Assembly (NCBI RefSeq): GCF_000214475.1
Contig: NZ_AFII01000002.1
Coordinates: 789,000-852,999, forward strand
From: Parvimonas sp. oral taxon 110 str. F0139
GTDB taxonomy: Bacteria > Bacillota > Clostridia > Tissierellales > Peptoniphilaceae
Length of the DNA: 64,000 nucleotides
Reading direction: 5' to 3'
The notes beneath the pieces were generated by a model. That model had not been told where the DNA came from and made no database searches. It was given only the letters and a program-made list of their open reading frames with translations. The position numbers were made by a program, and so were the translations under genes. Position 1 is the stretch's first letter; each line of letters opens with the position of its first letter. This document shows positions 1 to 7,319 of the stretch, one piece after another.

Positions 1-1456
1 AACATTCGTTTCTGCAGATAATGATGGTGTATATAAAGATGGAACAATTACTTGGACTAAGGAAAAAGTAGCTGATGGTGAAACATTTGAAGTTACTTTC
101 AAAGTTAAAGTAAATGATGATGTAAATGGCGAAAAGATTCTTAACGAAGCAAATGTAGTTGATGGAAATAACAACTTTGATACAAATGAAACAACAAATC
201 CAACACCTACAAAGCCAGTAAAGGATGTATTTGAACCACAAAATGATCGTGTAAGTATTGATGGACAAGTAGTTAAGGCAGGACAAGAATTACTTTATAA
301 AGTTACTTATACAAATACCACAGGAAAAGACCAAAAGGTTGTAATAAAGGATAGAATTCCAGAACATACAACTTATGTAGAAAATTCAGCAGATAATAAC
401 GGAATTTACAAAGATGGAGAAATCACTTGGACAAAAGAAAAAGTAGCTAATGGAGAAACATTCGAAGTTACTTTCAAAGTAAAAGTAGATGACAATGTAA
501 ATGGCGAAAAGATTTTAAACAAGGCAAATGTAGTAGATGGAAGTAACAACTTTGATACAAACGAAACAACAAATCCAACATCAACAAAACCAGTAAAAGA
601 TGTTTTTGATAGTAAAGATGATAAGACAAGTATTGATGGCAATGAAGTAAAAGCAGGTCAAGAACTACTTTACAAAATTACTTACAAGAACACAACTGGA
701 AGTAAGCAAACTGTAACAATAACTGACAAGATTCCAGAACATACAAAATTCGTTTCTGCAGATAATGATGGAAAAGAAAAAGATGGAACAATAAAGTGGG
801 TTAAAGAAGTAGAAGATGGAGAAACTTTAACAGTTAGCTTCAAGGTAAAAGTTGATGATAATGTAAATGGTGAAAAGATAGTAAACAAAGCAAATGTAGT
901 AGATGGAAACAATAATTATGATACAAATGAAACTACAAACCCAACACCAACAAAACCAGTAAAAGATGTCTTTGATAGTAAAGACGATAAGACAAGTATT
1001 GATGGTAAGGGAGTAAAGGCAGGCCAAGAATTACTTTACAAAGTAACTTACAAGAATACAACAGGTAAGGAACAAAAGGTAGTAATAAAGGATAGAATTC
1101 CGGAACATACAACATATGTAGAAGGTTCTGCAGATAATAACGGAGTTTACAAAGATGGAGAAATTACTTGGACTAAGGAAAAGGTAGCAGATGGAGAAAC
1201 ATTCGAAGTTACTTTCAAGGTAAAAGTAAATGCTAATGTAAATGGCGAAAAGATAGTAAACAAAGCGAATGTAGTAGATGGAAATAATAGTTATGAAACA
1301 AATGAAACTACAAATCCAACACCATTAAGACCAAGACCACAAGTACCAAAGACAGGATATGGAGTAAATACAGGATTATATACAGTATTACTAGGATTAT
1401 CAGCTGGGGCACTTGGAGGAATGAAGATCAGATATAGAAGAAAGAGAAAGAAATAG
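1..1456 (+). CDS. Cell-wall-anchored repeat surface protein, 3' part
   Basis: The gene enters from the left edge; 484 residues are visible, read from base 2. It is built of about 124-residue repeats: one partial and three full copies. Each holds the signature KPVKDVF, then a GQELLYKVTY stretch, a RIPEHT stretch, and a GEKIVNKANVVDG end, followed by a Thr/Asn/Pro linker. This resembles DUF11-like or SpaA-like beta-sandwich stalk domains. The C-terminus has a sortase-type signal: VPKTG, a hydrophobic segment (GLYTVLLGLSAGALGG) and a basic tail (RYRRKRKK). The protein is therefore expected to be linked to peptidoglycan and exposed. The sorting motif starts with Val rather than Leu. The N-terminus, signal peptide and any ligand-binding head lie outside the window, so the function (adhesin or stalk) is inference. 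Confidence 0.85.
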   Translation, partial: TFVSADNDGVYKDGTITWTKEKVADGETFEVTFKVKVNDDVNGEKILNEANVVDGNNNFDTNETTNPTPTKPVKDVFEPQNDRVSIDGQVVKAGQELLYKVTYTNTTGKDQKVVIKDRIPEHTTYVENSADNNGIYKDGEITWTKEKVANGETFEVTFKVKVDDNVNGEKILNKANVVDGSNNFDTNETTNPTSTKPVKDVFDSKDDKTSIDGNEVKAGQELLYKITYKNTTGSKQTVTITDKIPEHTKFVSADNDGKEKDGTIKWVKEVEDGETLTVSFKVKVDDNVNGEKIVNKANVVDGNNNYDTNETTNPTPTKPVKDVFDSKDDKTSIDGKGVKAGQELLYKVTYKNTTGKEQKVVIKDRIPEHTTYVEGSADNNGVYKDGEITWTKEKVADGETFEVTFKVKVNANVNGEKIVNKANVVDGNNSYETNETTNPTPLRPRPQVPKTGYGVNTGLYTVLLGLSAGALGGMKIRYRRKRKK

Positions 1457-1490
1457 TTTCTTAAAAGTTAATATTTGATAAAAAGAAAGA

Positions 1491-1523
1491 AAAGATTGGG
1501 AAGTATAAACCCAATCTTTTTTT
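1491..1523 (+). terminator. Intrinsic terminator after surface protein gene
   Basis: A 10-bp stem (AAAGATTGGG / CCCAATCTTT) with a 9-nt loop is followed by a T run. It lies 35 bases after the stop codon. Confidence 0.85.
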
Positions 1524-1612
1524 GTATAATAATCAATAAAATTTTTTTATTTAAAAAAGAATAATTTGTGGAAGTTTTAAGATTATTAATCGATTTGCTG
1601 TCTAAATTTAAA

Positions 1613-1641
1613 TTGACATTGAAGTAAAAATGATGTAAAAT
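1613..1641 (+). promoter_or_regulatory. Sigma-A promoter of the rnf operon
   Basis: TTGACA at 1613-1618 and TAAAAT at 1636-1641 are separated by 17 bases. A leader of about 110 nt follows before rnfC. No operator or riboswitch was recognised in the leader. Confidence 0.7.
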
Positions 1642-1756
1642 AATTATGAATACAAGTTTTTAAAATTTAGTTTTTCTGTACTAGCAATTTTTTATTATTA
1701 ATTTTGTTTATACAGAGAGTTTTAAAAATTGTGATATGAAAAAAGAGGTGAATAAA

Positions 1757-3082
1757 GTGAGTGTGAACACTTTTAAAGGTGGAAAGCATATCCACGACTT
1801 TAAAGAGTTGACTAATTCGAAGCCAATAAATTTTGGTTTTGTACCTAAGATAGTAACCATACCTCTATCACAACACTCAGGTGCACCCGCTACTTGTTTG
1901 GTTAGCAAGAATGATTTAGTAAAAGTTGGGCAAAAAATTGGTGAAGCTTCAGCTTTTATTTCTGCAAATGTTCATTCAAGTGTTAGTGGAAAAGTTAAAT
2001 CTATTGATGAGATTATGACTGCAACAGGTGTTATGTGTCAAGGAGTAACTATCGAAAATGATGGTTTAGACGAATTGGGATATGAAGAAAAGAATTTAAC
2101 AATTGATGAAGTAAGCGCGACAGACATAATAGACGCCATAAAAGAAGCCGGAATTGTCGGACTTGGAGGTGCAGGATTTCCTACTCATGTTAAGTTAACT
2201 GCTAGAGAAGGACAAGTTACAGACTACATAATAATAAACTGCGCTGAATGTGAGCCATATTTAACAAGTGATCAACTTATGATGGAATTATATCCTGAAA
2301 AAGTTGTTATGGGACTTTTATTAGCAATGAAAGCAATGGGGGCCAAAAAAGGTATATTAGGTATTGAGGATAATAAGCCACTTGCTATTGATAAGTTAAA
2401 AGAAGCATCAAAATCTTATCCTGAGGTAACAGTAAGTGTTGTAAAGACTAAATATCCTCAAGGTGATCAAAAAAGGCTTATCCAAGCTACAACCGGAATA
2501 GTTGTACCTTCAGGTGCTTCTACTTCTGCGGTTGGAATAAGAGTAATAAATGCCAATACTGCGATTGCTATTAATGATGCTGTTTTACATGGGAAACCTC
2601 TATATGAAAAGTTGGTTACTATGACAGGACATGCACTAAAGGATCCACAAAATGTTATGGTTAGAGTAGGATCAAAAGTTTCTGATATTGTAGAATTTAT
2701 TGGAGGATATGAAAGTGAACCTGGAAAAATTATTTCAGGTGGACCAATGATGGGTGAAACTCAATATACTCCTAATGTAACTACAGGTAAACCTATGGGT
2801 GGACTACTTTTTATGACTCAGGAAGAAAGCGCTCCTAAAGCTGTAAGTCCTTGCATAAGATGTGGTAGATGTGTTGATATTTGCCCTGTATACTTACAGC
2901 CTTTGTATTTACAGCTATATACTTTGAAGCATAGAGTTGAAGAAGCTGAAAAATTACATTTAATGGATTGTATTGAATGTGGATCCTGTTCATATATTTG
3001 TCCGTCAAATAGACCTTTAGTTGAAACTATTAGACTTGGAAAAGCTGAAGTTAGAAAACAAGGTAAAGGAAAGAGAGAATAA
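1757..3082 (+). CDS. rnfC: Rnf complex subunit C (NADH-binding, Fe-S)
   Basis: RnfC is the peripheral subunit of the ferredoxin:NAD+ oxidoreductase that binds NAD(H), FMN and two [4Fe-4S] clusters. An RnfC/Nqo1-like fold is indicated by the IVGLGGAGFPTHVK glycine-rich segment and the NCAECEPYLTSDQ motif. Two ferredoxin-type motifs follow near the C-terminus: CIRCGRCVDICP and CIECGSCSYICP. GTG at 1757 is preferred as the start because GAGGTG sits 6 bases upstream and the resulting N-terminus (NTFKGG) matches the family. An in-frame ATG at 1736 lacks a ribosome site. It is the first gene of a complete six-gene operon. The family and role are clear; the exact start is less so. Confidence 0.95.
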   Translation: MSVNTFKGGKHIHDFKELTNSKPINFGFVPKIVTIPLSQHSGAPATCLVSKNDLVKVGQKIGEASAFISANVHSSVSGKVKSIDEIMTATGVMCQGVTIENDGLDELGYEEKNLTIDEVSATDIIDAIKEAGIVGLGGAGFPTHVKLTAREGQVTDYIIINCAECEPYLTSDQLMMELYPEKVVMGLLLAMKAMGAKKGILGIEDNKPLAIDKLKEASKSYPEVTVSVVKTKYPQGDQKRLIQATTGIVVPSGASTSAVGIRVINANTAIAINDAVLHGKPLYEKLVTMTGHALKDPQNVMVRVGSKVSDIVEFIGGYESEPGKIISGGPMMGETQYTPNVTTGKPMGGLLFMTQEESAPKAVSPCIRCGRCVDICPVYLQPLYLQLYTLKHRVEEAEKLHLMDCIECGSCSYICPSNRPLVETIRLGKAEVRKQGKGKRE

Positions 3083-3092
3083 GGAGGGTACT

Positions 3093-4550
3093 ATGGACGA
3101 AAAAGATTTAAAAGTTGAAGTCCCTTCTGAATTGAAAAAGGGAACAGATATAGATACAAAAGAAACCGAAGTCATAACTGAAAATGTTGAAGAAGTAAAA
3201 GAAGTTGAAGGTGAAAATATTGAAACAGCTTCAACTACTGAAGAAACAAAATCAGAAAGACCTGTAAGAGAAAGAAGAGAAAGAACTCCAAGAGAACCTA
3301 GAGAGAGGGCAGAACGTCCTGCAAGGGGAAGAAGATCAAGAGTTGCATCTGATGATGTATCAACAAGTTCTGAAACTGTAGAAAATTCAGAATCAGGTGA
3401 AGAAGCTAAGACAGAACGTCCTGCAAGAGAAAGACGTGAAAGAACTCCAAGAGAACCTAGAGAGAGGGCAGAACGTCCTGCAAGAGAAAGAAGAGAGAGA
3501 TCTGCTGAAGCTGGAGATTCTTCAGAAGAAAGACCTACAAGGGAAAGAAGAGAAAGACCCGCAAGAGGAGGACGTAACGAAGAACCACAAATGAGATTAT
3601 TTGTTGGATCATCTCCTCATTTAAGAAGTGAAGCAACAGTAAGTACTGTTATGAGAGATGTTGTTATAGCTTTGATACCAACATTACTTGCTGGAATTTA
3701 TTTCTTTGGGTTAAGAGCATTATTAGTTACATTAGTATCTGTAGTTTTTGCTGTAGGTTCTGAATATGTTTATGAAAAATTTACACATAGACCTATTACT
3801 ATAAAAGATTATTCAGCAGTAATTACCGGAATGCTTTTAGCTTTCAATGTGCCATCTACAATTCCATATTGGATGGTTGCACTTGGAAGTATGTTCGCTA
3901 TTATAATCGTTAAACAATTATACGGTGGACTTGGAATGAACTTTATGAACCCTGCACTTGCTGCAAGAGCTGCATTAATGGCATCATTCCCAACAGCAAT
4001 GGCAAATTATGCTGCACCTAATACAACAATTTCAAATTTAATAAATTCATCAACTTACTCTTCACTAGATGCTACAACTTTTGCAACACCTTTATCAAAG
4101 GGAACTCAAGTTAATTTTCTTGAAGCATTTATTGGTGTTAGAGGTGGTTGTATCGGTGAAGTTTCAACTATATGCTTATTGATTGGAGCTGGATATTTAT
4201 TATATAGAGGAGTTATTCAACTTAGAATTCCACTAGTATTTATATCTACAACAGCAGTTGTTTTAGCTCTTACAGGAACAGCAATAGCTGATTTGCCAGT
4301 TCAACTTTTAATGGGTGGACTTATATTAGGGGCATTCTTTATGGCTACTGATTATGTATCAGCTCCCGTTAATAGAAAAGCTCAAATATTTTTCGCTATG
4401 GGCTGTGGTATAATTACCGCACTTATAAGAAACTTTGGTAATTTACCTGAAGGTGTAAGTTATTCTATTCTATTTATGAATATCTTAACACCACTTTTGG
4501 AAAAATATTGTGTCCCTAAAGTTTTTGGAGAAGGGAGAGTTAAAAAGTAA
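3093..4550 (+). CDS. rnfD: Rnf complex subunit D with Arg/Glu-rich N-terminal extension
   Basis: RnfD is an integral membrane subunit that carries covalent FMN. The start at ATG 3093 follows AAGGAGGG, giving 485 residues, against about 310-350 usual for the family. The family domain begins near residue 165 (MRLFVGSSPHLRS) and shows the usual membrane helices and the GGLGMNFMNPALAARA segment. The DATTFATPLSKG region is the likely flavin-attachment threonine site. The first 55 residues are acidic. Residues 55-162 are dominated by RERRERTPREPRERAERPAR-like repeats, two of them nearly identical in DNA. No such extension is usual for RnfD. It is predicted to be disordered and cytoplasmic, with unknown function. 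Its reading frame is continuous with the RnfD domain. Confidence 0.93.
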   Translation: MDEKDLKVEVPSELKKGTDIDTKETEVITENVEEVKEVEGENIETASTTEETKSERPVRERRERTPREPRERAERPARGRRSRVASDDVSTSSETVENSESGEEAKTERPARERRERTPREPRERAERPARERRERSAEAGDSSEERPTRERRERPARGGRNEEPQMRLFVGSSPHLRSEATVSTVMRDVVIALIPTLLAGIYFFGLRALLVTLVSVVFAVGSEYVYEKFTHRPITIKDYSAVITGMLLAFNVPSTIPYWMVALGSMFAIIIVKQLYGGLGMNFMNPALAARAALMASFPTAMANYAAPNTTISNLINSSTYSSLDATTFATPLSKGTQVNFLEAFIGVRGGCIGEVSTICLLIGAGYLLYRGVIQLRIPLVFISTTAVVLALTGTAIADLPVQLLMGGLILGAFFMATDYVSAPVNRKAQIFFAMGCGIITALIRNFGNLPEGVSYSILFMNILTPLLEKYCVPKVFGEGRVKK

Positions 4551-5128
4551 TGAAAGAAACTATTAAATTGACAGTCAGATTGTTTATAATTACTGCAATT
4601 GCAGGTTTCGTCCTTGCGTTTGCAAATAGTTTTACTTCTCCGGTTATTAAAGCAAGAGAAAAGGCTCAATATGAGGCAGCTTTGAAGGAAGTTTTTTCTG
4701 ATGCAGATAAGTTTGAAACTTTAGAAGAAGAAAAACTTAATACAATAAAAACAAAGATAAAAAATATAGAAAAAATAGAAGTTGCGAAGAAATCAGATAA
4801 AACTGTGGGGTATGTTTTTAAAACATTAGGAAAAAATGGTTATGGTGGAGACATTTCAATGCTTATGGCTGTAAATACCGAAAGTCAAACTATAGTTGGG
4901 TTTAAAGTTTTAAAACATAGTGAAACACCTGGACTTGGAAGTAGAGTAACGACTGATGAATATGCAAAAAGTGTTGTCGGAAACAAAGTTACTGAACATC
5001 TAGTAAAAAATTTACATCCAGATGCAGATAATGATATTCAAGCAATAACAGGAACAACAATAAGTGTTAATGCAGTTTTAAATGGACTAAATGCCGCAAT
5101 AGATGCATTACAAGAACTTGCAAAGTAG
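4550..5128 (+). CDS. rnfG: Rnf complex subunit G (covalent FMN)
   Basis: RnfG is a single-span subunit with an extracytoplasmic FMN-binding domain (192 aa). Residues 10-26 form the membrane anchor. The FMN-binding motif is seen as DIQAITGTTISVNAV near residues 162-176, where the second Thr of TGTT is the expected flavin-linked residue. The GYGGDISMLMAV and SETPGLGSRV stretches are typical of the FMN-bind domain. The ATG overlaps the rnfD stop in TAATG, so the pair is probably translationally coupled. Confidence 0.95.
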   Translation: MKETIKLTVRLFIITAIAGFVLAFANSFTSPVIKAREKAQYEAALKEVFSDADKFETLEEEKLNTIKTKIKNIEKIEVAKKSDKTVGYVFKTLGKNGYGGDISMLMAVNTESQTIVGFKVLKHSETPGLGSRVTTDEYAKSVVGNKVTEHLVKNLHPDADNDIQAITGTTISVNAVLNGLNAAIDALQELAK

Positions 5129-5138
5129 GAGGGACAAT

Positions 5139-5753
5139 ATGAAATTAAAAAAGATTTTCTTTGATGGTATATTTTCAAACAACCCTGTACTTGTTCAACT
5201 TGTTGGTATGTGTTCCGTTTTAGCGGTAACAACAAGTGTTGTAAATGCGATAGGTATGGGTTCATCAGTAATATTTGTAGTAACTTGTTCAAATATTGTA
5301 ATTTCGAGCCTTAGGAAATTTATTCCAGATAAAGTGAGAATTCCTGCTTATGTAGTAATTATAGCTACATTCGTAACATTGGTACAAATGTTCTTATCAG
5401 CTTACATACCTGCACTTTATGATAGTTTGGGACTTTTTATACCACTTATAGTAGTAAACTGTTTAATCTTAGCAAGAGCAGAATCTTTTGCATCAAAAAA
5501 TTCAGTTTTTTCATCAATGATAGACGGAGTAGGACAAGGAATTGGATTTACTTGTGCATTGATTGTACTAGCAAGTGTTCGTGAAGTTTTAGGTAATGGA
5601 ACTTGGTTAGGATTTCCTATTCTTGGAAAAAATTATGTAAGTATTGGTGTTATCACACAAGCTCCAGGAGCTTTCATTATTCTTGGACTTTTGGTAGCAG
5701 GATTTAATATGATAAGTAGAAAAGTTAATGCTAAAAAAGAAGGAGGTAACTAA
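5139..5753 (+). CDS. rnfE: Rnf complex subunit E
   Basis: RnfE is a six-helix membrane subunit related to NqrD; with RnfA it forms the ion-conducting core. The start is ATG 5139 after AGGAGGG, giving 204 residues. The family signatures NNPVLVQLVGMCSVLAV near the N-terminus, LFIPLIVVNCLI and the SxxDGxGQGIGFT loop are present. RnfA and RnfE are inverted-topology homologues, and conserved Cys residues at helix ends (MCS, NCL) are consistent with the intramembrane cluster reported for Rnf/Nqr. The stop overlaps the rnfA start. Confidence 0.95.
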   Translation: MKLKKIFFDGIFSNNPVLVQLVGMCSVLAVTTSVVNAIGMGSSVIFVVTCSNIVISSLRKFIPDKVRIPAYVVIIATFVTLVQMFLSAYIPALYDSLGLFIPLIVVNCLILARAESFASKNSVFSSMIDGVGQGIGFTCALIVLASVREVLGNGTWLGFPILGKNYVSIGVITQAPGAFIILGLLVAGFNMISRKVNAKKEGGN

Positions 5754-6328
5754 TGGGTACAATATTAAAAATTTTAGTTGCATCAATTTTAGTAAATAAC
5801 TATGTTTTAGGACAATTTTTAGGAATTTGTCCACTGATTGGTGTATCAAATAAAGTTGAAACTGCATTTGGTATGGGTATGGCAGTTACATTTGTAATTA
5901 CAATTTCAAGTGCTGTAACATGGGTAATTCAAAAAACATTATTGGATACTTTAGGACTTGAATATTTACAAACAATCGTGTTTATACTTGTAATAGCAAC
6001 TTTAGTACAATTTGTTGAAATGGTACTTAAAAAAATGAGTCCAAATCTTTATAATGCTTTGGGAGTTTTCCTACCACTTATAACAACAAACTGTGTAGTT
6101 TTAGGTGTTGCAATTACAAATATACAAAAAGAATATAATTTGTTAGAAACAATATTTAATGGTTTAGGAGCATCACTAGGCTTTTTATTAGCCATTGTTT
6201 GCTTGGCTTCTATAAGAGAAAAATTGGAAGTAACAGAAGTTCCTAAAAATCTTGAAGGAGTTCCTCTTACATTAATTACCATTGGACTTATGTCTTTAGC
6301 ATTTTATGGATTTGCGGGATTAGTATAG
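5753..6328 (+). CDS. rnfA: Rnf complex subunit A
   Basis: RnfA is a six-helix membrane subunit, 191 residues, a normal family length. It starts with LVNNYVLGQFLGICPLIGVS, the typical RnfA N-terminus, and has the matching LGVFLPLITTNCVVLG helix carrying the second conserved Cys. It pairs with RnfE as a pseudo-symmetric core. AAGGAGG lies 6 bases before the ATG, inside the end of rnfE. Confidence 0.95.
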   Translation: MGTILKILVASILVNNYVLGQFLGICPLIGVSNKVETAFGMGMAVTFVITISSAVTWVIQKTLLDTLGLEYLQTIVFILVIATLVQFVEMVLKKMSPNLYNALGVFLPLITTNCVVLGVAITNIQKEYNLLETIFNGLGASLGFLLAIVCLASIREKLEVTEVPKNLEGVPLTLITIGLMSLAFYGFAGLV

Positions 6329-6338
6329 AGGTGAGATT

Positions 6339-7172
6339 ATGAATGATATTATGATACCAGTTTTGTTACTTAGTATTTTAGGTATTGTATTTGCATTGAT
6401 ACTTGGATTTGCATCAAAAGTATTTTTTGTAAAAGTAGATGAAAAAGTTATACAAGTTAGAAATGAATTACCTGGAGCAAACTGTGGTGCTTGTGGATTT
6501 CCAGGTTGTGATGGTCTTGCAAAAGCCATTGCGGAAGGAACTGCAGGAATAAATGCTTGTCCTGTTGGTGGGGCTGACTTAGTTGCAAGACTTGCAAAAC
6601 TTTTAGGAGCTGAAGCTGGCGAAGTTCAAAGAATGGTAGCTTGTGTAATGTGTCAAGGTGATAAAGATTTTGCAAAAGAAAAATACATATATACTGGCAT
6701 TAGAGATTGTAGAGTAAACAACTCAATGCAAGGTGGAAGCAAGATTTGTGCTTATGGATGCTTAGGCTGTGGTACTTGTCAAGATGTTTGTGGATTCAAT
6801 GCAATAGATATGATAAATGGGATTGCAGTTGTTAATAAAGAAAATTGTACAGCTTGTAATAAGTGTATAGAAATCTGTCCAAAGAACTTAATTGATTTAG
6901 TTCCTTACGAACAAACAGTTATGGTAAAATGTAAGAGTTTTGCAGCTGGGAATGTTGTTAAAAATGCATGTAAAGTTGGATGTATTGGTTGTAAAATGTG
7001 TGCAAGAGTATATCCTGAAGCATTTGTTATCGAAAACAATTTAGCTGTTCTAAATTACAAACACGGTTTAGATGAAGATTTACTTTTACAAGCAGCGGAT
7101 AAATGTCCTACAAATGCAATTCATCCAGGACTAATAAAGAAAATGGCTGAAAAAGTAAATGAAGTAGCATAA
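6339..7172 (+). CDS. rnfB: Rnf complex subunit B (ferredoxin-type) with one degenerate cluster
   Basis: RnfB receives electrons from reduced ferredoxin. The 277 residues comprise an N-terminal membrane helix (residues about 4-24), a Fe-S motif NCGACGFPGC, and then a complete 2[4Fe-4S] ferredoxin unit (CLGCGTCQDVC and CTACNKCIEICP). A second ferredoxin-like unit holds CIGCKMC and a final KCPTNAI. In that last unit the fourth Cys of the first motif is Tyr (ARVYP) and the CxxCxxC of the second motif is replaced by HGLDEDLLLQ. The four ligands of one cluster are thus all kept and the four of its partner all lost. As usual in clostridial-type rnf operons, rnfB is the last gene; a terminator follows. 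Confidence 0.95.
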   Translation: MNDIMIPVLLLSILGIVFALILGFASKVFFVKVDEKVIQVRNELPGANCGACGFPGCDGLAKAIAEGTAGINACPVGGADLVARLAKLLGAEAGEVQRMVACVMCQGDKDFAKEKYIYTGIRDCRVNNSMQGGSKICAYGCLGCGTCQDVCGFNAIDMINGIAVVNKENCTACNKCIEICPKNLIDLVPYEQTVMVKCKSFAAGNVVKNACKVGCIGCKMCARVYPEAFVIENNLAVLNYKHGLDEDLLLQAADKCPTNAIHPGLIKKMAEKVNEVA

Positions 7173-7175
7173 CTT

Positions 7176-7203
7176 AAGAGCGAAGAAAATTCGCTCTTTT
7201 TTT
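7176..7203 (+). terminator. Intrinsic terminator of the rnf operon
   Basis: The stem AAGAGCGAA / TTCGCTCTT is followed by a run of T. It begins a few bases after the rnfB stop. Confidence 0.9.
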
Positions 7204-7238
7204 AGTATATTTTTATTATAGTTTTTTTATAAAAAAAC

Positions 7239-7267
7239 TTGACTTGAAAACATTTCCATATTATAAT
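7239..7267 (+). promoter_or_regulatory. Sigma-A promoter of the EF-G-like gene
   Basis: TTGACT at 7239-7244 and TATAAT at 7262-7267 have a 17-base spacer. A leader of about 45 nt ends in AGGGGGA before the ATG. Confidence 0.75.
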
Positions 7268-7319
7268 ATCTTTAAGGTATTAATTTATCTATTTTACAAT
7301 ATGTTAGGGGGAATTAGAT

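Noticed and set aside
406-1115. Long minus-strand open frames opposite the surface repeat gene
   Set aside because: They are low-complexity shadows of the repeats, have no ribosome sites, and repeat at the same period as the plus-strand gene.
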